From NCBI RefSeq assembly GCF_900116135.1, contig NZ_FOZX01000005.1:1-64000 (forward strand): DNA of 64,000 nucleotides. The letters are read 5' to 3'. Under the pieces are notes generated by a model. The model saw only the letters and a program-made list of their open reading frames with translations. It had not been told where the DNA came from and made no database searches. The position numbers were made by a program, and so were the translations under genes. This DNA is from Saccharopolyspora flava. GTDB lineage: Bacteria > Actinomycetota > Actinomycetes > Mycobacteriales > Pseudonocardiaceae. Shown in pieces: positions 14,596 to 23,425 of this stretch. Each line of letters begins with the position of its first letter. Position 1 is the first letter of the stretch.

Positions 14596-17130
14596 TCAGA
14601 GCTGCATGGTGTCCGTCTCGGCGTCGAGCCGGGCACCTTCCGTCGCGGCCTGGACATCGGGATGCTCGGGCCCCAGGAGGTCGCTGAGCGACTTCACCGT
14701 CTTGCTCCGCAGGATCGCGGACTCGTCGTTCCTGCCGAGCGACGCGAGGTCCAGGGACAGGTTGAAGGCCGTGATCAGCGTCGCGGGATGGTCGGCGCCC
14801 AGGGTGCGGGTCAAGCGCTCGTGCGTGTCCTCGTTGAGTTCGAGCGCGCCTTCCGGGTTGTCCTCGGCGGCGAGGTCACTGGCGAGATTGGTCGCGGTGA
14901 CCAGCGCGAACGGATGGTCCTCGCTGAACACCGAGCGGAACGAGCTCAGCAGCCGCTGGTTGAGCTTGCGCGCCTGGTCGGCGCGGCCCAGGAGGCGCTG
15001 CGTCACCGCCACGTTGGTCAGCGTGACCAGGGTGAACGGGTGCTCGGGTCCGTTGGCCCTGGCGAGCGTGTCGGCGCTGCGCTCGCCGAGCTCCAGCGCT
15101 CTCGCCAGAGCGCCGAGCTTGCGGTGGCTCGTGGAGACGTTCATCAGCGTCGTCGCGGAGTCCTCGTGCACGGTGCCGAGTCGCCGGACGGCGCGCTCGT
15201 GGCAATCCACGGCCAGATCGCGCGCCTCCTCGTAGTGGCCCGTGCGCAGCTTCGCGACGGCCAGGCTCCGGGCCCCACCGCGCGTGACGATGTGGTCGTC
15301 GCCGAAGAGTCGTCGTTCCTTGGCCAGCGCATCGGCCTGCTGCTGCTCGGCTTCGGCGTAGTGCCCGCTCTCGCGCACGTCGATCGCGAGAGCGTTCAGC
15401 GAGGACATCGTGGAGACGTTCTCGGCGCCCAGGAGATCGACGCGCATTCGCCAAGTCTGGTCGTCGAGTTGGCGGGCTTGGGAGAAGGAACCGGCCAGTC
15501 GCAGCGCGCCGCAGTAGTTGAACGCGTAGCGCAGCGTCTCGGGGTCCTCCTCGCCGAGCAGTCTGCGGGCGCGGGAGTAGATGTCCTGCCGGATCTCCAG
15601 CTCCTGCGCGAGTTCGCCGTTGACGCGGTGATCGGTGGCGAGGACATCTGCCATGGTGATCAGGTGCTCGCTGTCGGCGTCGACCTGCTCGGCCAGGAGG
15701 TCGTAGGTCCGCTGGTTGAGCTCGCTGCCCTCCCGGAGCTGGCCGAACCGGCGCAAGGCGATGCCGTGCTGGCGGGCCATCTGCAGGGTGTCCAGGTGGG
15801 TTTCCCCGAGTTTCGAGGTGAGCTCCCGCCACGCCTCGCCGGAGAGATCCCGGGCGCCTTCGTAGTCGCCGATGTTGAGCAGGTACTGCACCAGGTGCAC
15901 CGACACGCGCCGCACCCATTCGTCGTCGCAGCGCGCGGCTTCCGACTGGACGAAGTGGGGGAGCATGTTCTCGTAGCGCGGCCAGTTCTCGGACTCGGTC
16001 GGGTCCGACGGGGCTCCGGAGGCCAGCAGCAGGTGTACGACGTGGCGCATGTCCTCGTGCTCTTCGGCCGGAACCTGGTTTCGCAGGACGGTTTGCACCA
16101 GTCGGTGGAGTTGAAGCGTGTTTCTCCGGTGATCGATTTTCGCGAGGCTGTACCGGCTGAATTCGCGAATCGCGCGGTTGAGCTTGATCGGATCCATCAG
16201 CGCTTCGCGAAGTTCATCCGGCACCGGAATTCCGCGGGCGTGCGAGAAGTAATCCCGGCTGATCGGTTCCGGGCCGAAGAACGCGCAGATCTGCAGGAGT
16301 TGAAGTGCCGCCGGGTGCTCATTGCGCAACCGCGACAAGGTGACGTTCCAGACCGCGGCGACGGGGAGATCGGTGCTGTTGGATTCGACCGATTCCAGCA
16401 GCTCGTTTCGCCCTGCGTTGAGCAGGTCGACGTATTCGCTCACCGGCATGCCGGTCTGGGCTCTCCAGGCGGAGGCCTGCTCGATGGCCAGGGGGAGGTC
16501 GCCCAGGGCTTCGGCGAGCAGGTCGGCTTCGGCGTCGTCGATGGCGTCATCGCGCTTGCGCAGGAGCTCTTCGGATTCCTGGCGGGTGAACAGGTCGACC
16601 TCGACGGTGCGGGCGATGCCGGACCACTCGGGGTTCCGCGACGTCACGATGACGTGCCCGCCCACCGCCGGGATGAACGAGCGCAGGTCCTCGGGGCGGT
16701 CGGCGTTGTCGAAGACCAGCAACCAGCGCGAGAAGGGGGTCCGCCGCCGCAGCGCGTCGACCACCGCGGACACCGTGGCCTCGGCGGTGCTCGCCTGGGG
16801 CAGGCCCATGTGCCGGGCCAGTTCCACGAAGCTCGCCCGGATCTGGGTGAGCCGTTCGGCGGTGATCCACCAGATCAGGTCGTAGTCGCCCGCGTGCCGG
16901 TAGATGTACTCGACCACGGTCTGGGTCTTGCCGACACCGCCCAGGCCGTGCAGCGCTTCGGGCAGGACGGCGGTCGTGCCCGGCTCGGCGAGCTGGGTGC
17001 GCAACTGCTCCAGCAGTTGCGCACGGCCGACGAAACCCGGGTTGCGGAGCGGGATCTCACCGCCCCACACGGTCGGTTGATCGCTTGATGGGCCACCGTT
17101 CGCGGGCTGGGCGTAACCGGGAGCGGTCAC
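14596..17130 (-). CDS. NB-ARC/TPR protein of FxSxx-COOH-system type
   Basis: An 844-residue STAND-type protein. It has an NB-ARC NTPase near residues 40-290: Walker A GLGGVGKTQTVVEYIY, Walker B WLLVFDNAD, the GHVIVTSRNPEW sensor, and the GDLPLAIEQASAW helical-domain motif. A winged-helix-like segment follows, then about ten tandem kinesin-light-chain-like TPRs to the C-terminus (repeating LGxxHPxTLxxxxNLAxxL). The match is to the tetratricopeptide protein of FxSxx-COOH RiPP loci. The start is the GTG at 17130, set by a near-perfect GAAGGAGGTG; reading further upstream gives 98 extra residues overlapping the next gene and lacking similarity. Base composition in its first third is lower in GC than its neighbours. 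It probably senses a ligand and oligomerises. Confidence 0.87.
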   Translation of the reverse strand: MTAPGYAQPANGGPSSDQPTVWGGEIPLRNPGFVGRAQLLEQLRTQLAEPGTTAVLPEALHGLGGVGKTQTVVEYIYRHAGDYDLIWWITAERLTQIRASFVELARHMGLPQASTAEATVSAVVDALRRRTPFSRWLLVFDNADRPEDLRSFIPAVGGHVIVTSRNPEWSGIARTVEVDLFTRQESEELLRKRDDAIDDAEADLLAEALGDLPLAIEQASAWRAQTGMPVSEYVDLLNAGRNELLESVESNSTDLPVAAVWNVTLSRLRNEHPAALQLLQICAFFGPEPISRDYFSHARGIPVPDELREALMDPIKLNRAIREFSRYSLAKIDHRRNTLQLHRLVQTVLRNQVPAEEHEDMRHVVHLLLASGAPSDPTESENWPRYENMLPHFVQSEAARCDDEWVRRVSVHLVQYLLNIGDYEGARDLSGEAWRELTSKLGETHLDTLQMARQHGIALRRFGQLREGSELNQRTYDLLAEQVDADSEHLITMADVLATDHRVNGELAQELEIRQDIYSRARRLLGEEDPETLRYAFNYCGALRLAGSFSQARQLDDQTWRMRVDLLGAENVSTMSSLNALAIDVRESGHYAEAEQQQADALAKERRLFGDDHIVTRGGARSLAVAKLRTGHYEEARDLAVDCHERAVRRLGTVHEDSATTLMNVSTSHRKLGALARALELGERSADTLARANGPEHPFTLVTLTNVAVTQRLLGRADQARKLNQRLLSSFRSVFSEDHPFALVTATNLASDLAAEDNPEGALELNEDTHERLTRTLGADHPATLITAFNLSLDLASLGRNDESAILRSKTVKSLSDLLGPEHPDVQAATEGARLDAETDTMQL

Positions 17131-17302
17131 GGCACCTCCTTCGGGGGCGGGTGGTGCCGCCTCTGCCGATTCGGGCAGAGACTCGAAAACCGTCAATTTC
17201 TCTTCCTTCGTCGGGGTGCTGTCCGGTAGGCTTTCCCGGTCTGGTGGGGAATCCACCAAATCAGTGTCGTCCTTGTCCAATCCGGCACTCCGGTGATCGG
17301 AA

Positions 17303-18906
17303 TCAGATGACCCGAAGGTGCGACCTTCCGCGAAAATGCTGCCGATTCGGTTCGCTCGTGGTAGGTGGTGTCCGCTTAAGGCTCGCAGCAGTGTCTGTCT
17401 GCTGAATGCGCAGAATCGAGGCATTTTTCGCCGTGAGTTCAGGGATTTCAGAATCCTCGGGATAATCCACTGCCTCTTTGAAGCTTCGCAAACCCGGATC
17501 GTGCTCGCCCCAGTCGCCCACCAAGCGGGCTACTCGCACCGAGTCCGACCGGTAGCCGGTCGCCAGGAGCTCGGCGCGCACTCCGTCACCGAACTCGTGT
17601 GTGGGCACGGCGGGATCGCGCTCCGACGGATCGTTCGAGGTGCGCTGGAGCAGGCCGCTGAGCAGCACCTCGGCCAGCACCGACAGGTCGGAGTCGGGCA
17701 GCATGACGCGCTGGACTTCGCGCATGATCGGTGTGTTCAGCGGCACGGCGGCCAACAGCCCGGCCAGTTCGAAGGCCTGCGGCGAGGCGATCGTGCGGAA
17801 GCGCAGCACCTGCTTCTCGGCGTCGTCCTCGAGGAACTCGTCGGGAACCTCGCTGGTCTCCGGTTCCGCAGCGGTGTCGGCGAGGATCGCGGTGGTCTCG
17901 GTCCAGTCGGTCCCGGGCCGGGCCACCAGCCTCGACCACTCGGCCAGCCATTCCGGTGACTGCTCCAGCACCGGGATCGGAACCGCCTCGGGCCCGGGCT
18001 CCCCGGGTGGCGCGGCACCGAATCGGGCGCGGAGGCGACGGTTGGCGACGCCCGCTGCGGGTGCCGACAGCCGCACCGGCTTCGGTGCGAGCCCTCCCCA
18101 GTGCCAGAGCCTGCGCGGCATCACGTGCAGGACCGCGGTCGGGGCCACCGCGCCCCACCGGGCGAGCAGGCCGGACACCGCGCCGCTGCGCCACCCCGAG
18201 CCGATCGTGTCGGTGGCCACGAGGATCAGCCGTTCCCCCGCGGGATCGACGAGCTCGCGCCACCCGCGCGCGACGTCGGAGCCCTCCGCGGTGAGCACGA
18301 GGTCGTCCTGACGGGGCGCCGAGCTGTCCAGCTGGAACACCCGGACGTCGCGAAAGGCGCCGAGCCGTTCCAGCAGGTGCCGGAACTCGCGGACGACGGG
18401 CTGCCACAGGTCCATCGACTCGGCGATGTCGACCACCAGCGCGACGTCGAAGCGGCGGTCTTCGGCACGGCGCCACACCGGTAACCACAACCCGGAATCG
18501 GCTGCGTGCGCTGCGGTCTCCTCCTCATCGAGCTCGTGCCGCCACGGAGACGGAGCCGAGCGGGCGAACGGGCGCAGGGACCGTGCCAACTCGCGGCCGT
18601 GCCGCAGCGCGGGGACGGCCGAGGAGACCAGGGGAGCGGTGCTGGTCGCCCCGGCGCCCCCACCCGTCCGGGGTGCAGCAGCCGTCTCGGTTGCGGGCCC
18701 AGGTCTTCCCGCTCGCGCGTCCCGGTGGGCGCCTCGGTGTCGTCGGTTTCCGGTGGCGGGTGCTCCTCGGTCGCCTCCGGCGGTTCCGGTGCCGGCCGCT
18801 CGGGATCGGTTCCGGCGGAGGAGAAGTCACCGCGCGCCACGCAGCGGGCCAGCCAGAGCACGTCGCGGATCTCGCGGTAGGTGAGCTCGCTCGGTGGCTC
18901 GCTCAT
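17303..18906 (-). pseudogene. vWA/SAV_2336-like protein of VMAP system, frameshifted
   Basis: The reading begins at the ATG of 18906 (MSEPPSELTYREI), which overlaps the MoxR stop by ATGA and so is a firm start. After about 69 codons, at the G/C run 18695-18700, similarity moves to another frame that continues to the stop at 17303. One missing base explains it; the merged product would be about 534 residues. The second part has the vWA-like core (FDVALVVDIAESMDLW, with a degenerate metal-ion-dependent motif) plus GERLILVATDTIGSGWRSG and LWHWGGLAP, matching the SAV_2336 N-terminal type that pairs with MoxR and VMAP. A sequencing error, a real mutation or programmed frameshifting are all possible. 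The second frame has no conventional start near the break (first is TTG at 18589). Confidence 0.72.
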
Positions 18907-19949
18907 GGCTCCTCCGTCGACAACGAGTGCCAGACCGATTCCAGGACGTCCTGCCAGTCCTCCTCGACCGATCCCGCGCCGGAGGTGGCCATCTGCACCG
19001 CCAGGTGCACCGAGTTGAGCAGCTGGTCCGCGGCGAGTCCGCCGACCGCCTCGCTGCGCCGCAGGAACTCCCGGATCAGGCGAGCGACGTCGACGAGCTC
19101 GACCTCACCGAACTGCGCGGCGACCATCGAGGCCAGCTGCTCCGGCGACGGCGGCTCCAGGTGCAGCTTCAGGCAGCGGCGCAGGAACGCGGGCGGGAAC
19201 TCGCGCTCGCCGTTGCTGGTGATGAGCACGATTGGGAACGCCCGGCAGCGCACCACACCCCGGTTCACCTCGGCGGTGCCGCCCTCGTCGTGGGTGAGGA
19301 CCGTGACATCGGGCTCGCGCCGGGCGATGCGCACGAGTTCCGGGATCTCGTACTCGCCGTCCTCCAGGACGTTGAGCAGATCGTTGGGCAGGTCGATGTC
19401 GCTCTTGTCCAGCTCGTCGATGAGCAGCACGCGCGGCAGGTCGTAGGGCAGCAGCGCGGTACCCAGGGGACCCAGGTGCACGAAATCGCCGATGCCGGGC
19501 CGTTCCTCGCCCTCGCGCAGCGTCCCGGCCTCCTGCACCCGCGCGATCGCGTCGTAGTGGTGCAGCCCGGTCTTGAGCTCGGTCCGGCTCGTCACCGGCC
19601 AGCGCAGCACCGGCCCCAGGCCCAGCTCGCGGGCGATGAGGTAGGCCAGGCTCGACTTGCCGGTGCCCGGACGACCGGTCACCAGCAGCGGGCGCCGGAG
19701 GTAGATCGCCGCGTTGACCATCTCGACCTCGTGCCGGTGCGGGGTGCGCGGCCGCTGGTCGACGTACCCGATGCGCCGGGTGGTCTCGTCGACGTCCTCG
19801 CCGGGCACGGTCACCGAACCGGTACCGCGAAAACGGCGCCACGGCGGCGGTTCCGGCAGCGCGCGCAGCGGGGGATCGGCGGCGCGGCCGGTGCCGCGGT
19901 AGACCCGCCAGTCCCCGTTCGGCTCGACCTCCGGAGTCGCGTCGGTCAC
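18903..19949 (-). CDS. MoxR-family AAA+ ATPase
   Basis: A 348-residue AAA+ ATPase. Walker A is LLVTGRPGTGKSSLAYLI (near residue 85), Walker B is RVLLIDELDKSDIDLPND, the sensor-1 strand is PIVLITSNGEREFPPAF, with the RR finger following, and the MoxR-specific helix-2 insert region lies before Walker B. It overlaps the VMAP stop by GTGA and the vWA-gene start by ATGA, so three products are translationally coupled. In the vWA-MoxR-VMAP systems this ATPase is thought to remodel the vWA partner and pass a signal to the VMAP and its effector. Start is GTG (VTDATPEVEP) with AAGGGGTGAGG upstream. Confidence 0.9.
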   Translation of the reverse strand: MTDATPEVEPNGDWRVYRGTGRAADPPLRALPEPPPWRRFRGTGSVTVPGEDVDETTRRIGYVDQRPRTPHRHEVEMVNAAIYLRRPLLVTGRPGTGKSSLAYLIARELGLGPVLRWPVTSRTELKTGLHHYDAIARVQEAGTLREGEERPGIGDFVHLGPLGTALLPYDLPRVLLIDELDKSDIDLPNDLLNVLEDGEYEIPELVRIARREPDVTVLTHDEGGTAEVNRGVVRCRAFPIVLITSNGEREFPPAFLRRCLKLHLEPPSPEQLASMVAAQFGEVELVDVARLIREFLRRSEAVGGLAADQLLNSVHLAVQMATSGAGSVEEDWQDVLESVWHSLSTEEP

Positions 19950-21418
19950 GGCCTCACCCCTTCGGTGCCGGGACGTGTCGGAACGACGACCCGGTTCGGG
20001 TCGTCCCACAGCAAGGTCAGATCGGACGCGGGGCGCGCGACGCCCGGCTCGGCGTCGGCGCGGGCGCGGGCGAGGCGGACGCGCTCCAGCAGCTCGGCGC
20101 CGTGGCAATGCAGGAGCTGTTTGACCAGGGCTCGGAACTCCGGATCGGTGCAGTCGTCGCGGTGCCACAGCATCAGCGGAATCCCGTCGCGCACGCCCAC
20201 AGTCAGTTCATCGAGTCCTGCGCTGCCCGAGAGCGGTGGTGCGCTCAGGACCATCGACAACAGTCCCAGATCGCTCATCAGCACCCCGCCCAACGCCTCC
20301 GGCGGACGGTCGCCGGACCAGTGCACGGCCTCTTCCGGCAGCACTCCCGCGTCGTCCAGGCAGCCGCTGAGTCGCCGCCAGCGCTGCCGCCAGTGCCGCC
20401 GGTACCTGGTCTCGCTCATCCGCTCCTGCGACCGCACCGCGACCGGGAATCGGGTGCCGATCGGCTGGGGGATCTTGTCGGGCGGTTCCCACGGCCACCG
20501 GTCCACGTCGAGGTTGAGCAGCTCGTCCGGCAGCACGAACTCGATGCGCACCTCGGGCTCGAAGCGCGCCCACTCCTCCTCGACTTCACCGATCAGCTCC
20601 GCGACCGCGCGCTTGAGCTCGTCGAGATCGCCGATGACGTCGCCGCCGCGCAGCGGTTGCCAGCCCTCGGCGGCGTCCAGCTGCCGCCAGTGCGTGAGCC
20701 GGCACCGCCGGCCCGACGGGCTGTCCGGGATGATCTGCACGATCAGGTAGGCGGTGGACTGCGGCTCCGGCCCGACCTCGGGACTGCGCGCGCAGCGGGC
20801 CCGCATCTCGGCCAGCTCGTCGGTCAGCCCCAGCCGCTCGGTCTGATCGTCGGCCCACCTGTGCATCTCCGCGCGCAGGGCTGGGGGCACCCTGGGCGCC
20901 AGGTGCTCGATGAACGACAGCAGCCTGGGCAGACCGGAAGCTTCGGAGTTGAGCAGGCCCACCGCGTTGAGGTAGTCGACGAGAGTCGCGGTGGGCGGCA
21001 AGCGGTGCCCGGACGGGCGGGTCACGTGGACGTAGACGTCGGCGATCTCGGGGATCGCCACGCCGGACAGCAGCATGAGCAACCGCTCGCGCTCGCGCTC
21101 GGGCCACAGCTCCGCGGTGCGCAGCGCGTCGACGGCGTGGCGCACCTCCTGCATCTGCCGGGTGTTGCCCTCGGCCTTTTCCAGGGCGTACAGCAGCGCG
21201 TCGAACGCGTCGGGGTGGCGCTGGCAAGCCTCGACGATGTTCCACACGTGCTGGAACGGGAGGGGGCTCTCCACCACGGCGAACGGTTCGCCCAGCAGCT
21301 CGCCGATGATCCGGGTGAGCGTGACGCGCCCGGAAGCATCGTGCAGGAACGGCACCGGCAGCAGCGCGCTCACCAGGCTCAACGCGCCGCTCCTGCCGAG
21401 GTTCCTGCCGCCACTCAT
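19946..21418 (-). CDS. VMAP protein with N-terminal EAD2
   Basis: A 490-residue vWA-MoxR-associated protein. Residues about 13-97 form EAD2 (LVSALLPVPFLHDASGRVTLTRI...HVWNIVEACQRHPDAF...ALEKAEGNT), recognisably the same domain as in the SEFIR protein at 12041: both share LVxALLxVP, HVxNIxxxC, ALExxEG and VRxxV. The middle is an all-helical VMAP region, and the C-terminal half is the VMAP-C domain (AYLIVQIIPDSPSGRRCRLTHWR, IEFVLPDELLNLDVDRWPWE, FPVAVRSQERM). No enzymatic domain is evident. It is the first gene of the operon and presumably the sensor/adaptor that recruits an EAD2 effector. ATG start with GAGG five bases before it. Confidence 0.84.
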   Translation of the reverse strand: MSGGRNLGRSGALSLVSALLPVPFLHDASGRVTLTRIIGELLGEPFAVVESPLPFQHVWNIVEACQRHPDAFDALLYALEKAEGNTRQMQEVRHAVDALRTAELWPERERERLLMLLSGVAIPEIADVYVHVTRPSGHRLPPTATLVDYLNAVGLLNSEASGLPRLLSFIEHLAPRVPPALRAEMHRWADDQTERLGLTDELAEMRARCARSPEVGPEPQSTAYLIVQIIPDSPSGRRCRLTHWRQLDAAEGWQPLRGGDVIGDLDELKRAVAELIGEVEEEWARFEPEVRIEFVLPDELLNLDVDRWPWEPPDKIPQPIGTRFPVAVRSQERMSETRYRRHWRQRWRRLSGCLDDAGVLPEEAVHWSGDRPPEALGGVLMSDLGLLSMVLSAPPLSGSAGLDELTVGVRDGIPLMLWHRDDCTDPEFRALVKQLLHCHGAELLERVRLARARADAEPGVARPASDLTLLWDDPNRVVVPTRPGTEGVRP

Positions 21419-21681
21419 GATCACCTCGGGTGCCGAAGGGCTTGGGTGTGCTCATGTTAGTGAGATCGTCCGGGCTCGGTCTGCTGCCGACCGTGGGAAA
21501 GTGGTTGTCGCGGCGTTGAAATCCGCTCACCCTCGGTGTTCAAGGGGGCGTTCGTCGGAATCCCGGGCGACCGGGTAGACGTATCCACAGTGGACGGCCG
21601 GTGCCGTCGGAGGTCGATCGCGCGTGGTGGTGCCTGAGTGACTACCGTGCTCCTCGAGCGGATTCTTCGGGGAGGCGCGTG

Positions 21682-22635
21682 GTGATCGGGATCGAGGACG
21701 TGGAGGCCGCTGCTGCGGCTGTGGCGGGGCACGTGGTGCGGACGCCGGTGGTGAGCAGTCCGGGGTTGTCGGAGCTGCTCGGGGTGCCGGTGACGGCGAA
21801 GCTGGAGCTGCTGCAGCGGACCGGGTCGTTCAAGGCGCGGGGTGCGGTGGCGAAGCTGCTGTCGCTGAGCGAGGCCGAGCGGGCCGCCGGGGTGGTGGCC
21901 GTCAGCGGCGGCAACCACGGCATCGCGCTGGCCGTGATGGCCGGGGCGCTGGACGTCAAGGCGACCGTGGTGATGCCGGAATCGGCGCCGAAGCGGGCCG
22001 TGGAGGTGGCCGAGGCCGCCGGGGCGACCGTGCGGCTGTGCCCGGACATGGCGGGCGCGTTCGCGCTCACCGATCAGCTGCGGGCCGAGGGCGGCACGCT
22101 GGTGCACCCCTTCGACGACCCGGTGGTCATCGCCGCCCAGGGCACCGTCGGGCTCGAATTCGCCGAGGACGCGGGCGAGTTCACCGACGTGCTGGTCAGC
22201 ATCGGTGGTGGCGGCCTGATCTCGGGCGTGGCCACCGCGCTGCGGGCGAAGCGGCCGGGCGTGCGGATCTGGGGCGTGGAGACCGAGGGCGCCGAGGCGA
22301 TGTCGCGGGCGCTGGCGGCCGGCGGGCCGGTGCCGGTCGAGCTGTCGTCGATCGTGTCGACGCTGAGCGCGCCGGCCGTGTCCCAGCTGACCTACGACAC
22401 CGCGCGCGAGCTCGTCGACGACGTGCTGGTCGTGCCCGACGCCGAGGCGGTGCGCGGCGTGCTCGACCTCGCGCAGCACGCGAAGCTGTGGGCCGAACCC
22501 GCCGCGGGCTGCCTGCTGCCTGCCGCGCGGCGGGTCATCGCCGAGCACGGCGACGTCAAGCTCGGTCTCGTCGTCTGCGGCGGCAACGCCACGCCGGACG
22601 ACGTGATGGCCTGGGCCCAGCGCTTCGGGGGCTGA
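21682..22635 (+). CDS. Threonine/serine dehydratase-like PLP enzyme
   Basis: A 317-residue fold-type II PLP enzyme. The PLP lysine lies in RTGSFKARGA, the serine/phosphate loop in AVSGGNHGIALA, and the glycine-rich cofactor phosphate cup in VSIGGGGLISGVA. There is no C-terminal ACT-like regulatory domain, so it is a catabolic-type threonine dehydratase or a serine/threonine racemase-type relative rather than biosynthetic IlvA; the exact activity is open. The GTG at 21682 is chosen because GGGGAGG stands 6 bases ahead. The island's VMAP operon is divergent, 263 bp away. A stem-loop spans its stop codon. Confidence 0.85.
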   Translation: MIGIEDVEAAAAAVAGHVVRTPVVSSPGLSELLGVPVTAKLELLQRTGSFKARGAVAKLLSLSEAERAAGVVAVSGGNHGIALAVMAGALDVKATVVMPESAPKRAVEVAEAAGATVRLCPDMAGAFALTDQLRAEGGTLVHPFDDPVVIAAQGTVGLEFAEDAGEFTDVLVSIGGGGLISGVATALRAKRPGVRIWGVETEGAEAMSRALAAGGPVPVELSSIVSTLSAPAVSQLTYDTARELVDDVLVVPDAEAVRGVLDLAQHAKLWAEPAAGCLLPAARRVIAEHGDVKLGLVVCGGNATPDDVMAWAQRFGG

Positions 22636-22651
22636 GCGGCCCCCGAAAGCG
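22621..22651. terminator. Hairpin over convergent stop region
   Basis: A 12-bp stem (CGCTTCGGGGGC against its complement, one bulged base) overlaps the end of the dehydratase gene and lies immediately past the SDR stop on the other strand. It probably serves both genes. Confidence 0.7.
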
Positions 22652-22653
22652 GG

Positions 22654-23394
22654 TCACTGCGAGCGGTTGATCACCCGGGCCGAGGTCTGGTCGCGGGCCA
22701 GCAGCAGGATCTGGTCGACGTTGACGTGCGGGGGACGGGTCGCCACCCACGAGACGGTCTCGGCGACGTCCTCCGCGGTCAGCGGGTTCGTGCCCTCGTA
22801 GACCGCGTCGGCCTTCTCCTGGTCGCCGCGGAAGCGCACCAGGCTGAAGTCGGTCTGCACCAGGCCCGGGTCGATCTCGCACACCCGGATCGGCTGGCCG
22901 AACATCTCCAGCCGCAGCACCCGCGACAGCGCGGCGACCGCGTGCTTGGCGGCGTTGTAGCCGCCGCCGGTGGCGTAGGGCTCGCGGCCGGCGACCGAGC
23001 CGATGTTGATGACCTGCCCGTCACCGGAGTCCAGCAGCTTCGGCAGCAGCGCGCGGGTCACCCGCAGGGTGCCCATCACGTTCGTCTCGTACATCCACCG
23101 CCAGTCCTCGTCCTTGGCCTCCAGGATCGTCTCCGAGCCCACGGCGCCGCCCGCGTTGTTCACCAGCAGGTCGCAGCGCTCGATCGCGCCGGTGAACGCG
23201 TCCACCGAGGCCTGGTCGGTGACGTCGAGCTCCAGGGCCCGGCCGCCGCAGCTCTCGGCGACCTCCTTCAACCGGTCCAGGCGGCGCGCGCCGAGCACGA
23301 CGTCGAAGCCGGCCTCGGCCAGAGCCTTGGCGCTGGCGGCGCCGATCCCGCTGCTGGCCCCGGTGACCACGGCTACCGGCGTTGGCTTGCTCAT
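22654..23394 (-). CDS. SDR-family oxidoreductase (YdfG-like)
   Basis: A 246-residue classical short-chain dehydrogenase. The coenzyme loop is VVTGASSGIGAA (residues 9-20) with basic RRLDR after strand 2, which favours NADP; NNAGGAV follows, then the catalytic Ser (INIGSVAG) and Tyr-x-x-x-Lys (YNAAKH). The overall layout resembles YdfG-type NADP-dependent 3-hydroxy acid dehydrogenases, although the substrate cannot be fixed. RBS AGGAGG stands before the ATG. It lies downstream of the PHP-hydrolase gene on the same strand and converges with the dehydratase gene. Confidence 0.88.
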   Translation of the reverse strand: MSKPTPVAVVTGASSGIGAASAKALAEAGFDVVLGARRLDRLKEVAESCGGRALELDVTDQASVDAFTGAIERCDLLVNNAGGAVGSETILEAKDEDWRWMYETNVMGTLRVTRALLPKLLDSGDGQVINIGSVAGREPYATGGGYNAAKHAVAALSRVLRLEMFGQPIRVCEIDPGLVQTDFSLVRFRGDQEKADAVYEGTNPLTAEDVAETVSWVATRPPHVNVDQILLLARDQTSARVINRSQ

Positions 23395-23425
23395 CGAAAT
23401 CCTCCTCGAACGTGGCGGGTCGGCC

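Noticed and set aside
17131-17424. 98-residue N-terminal extension of the NB-ARC/TPR protein
   Set aside because: It would overlap the vWA gene, lacks an RBS and similarity; GTG 17130 with GAAGGAGGTG is better.
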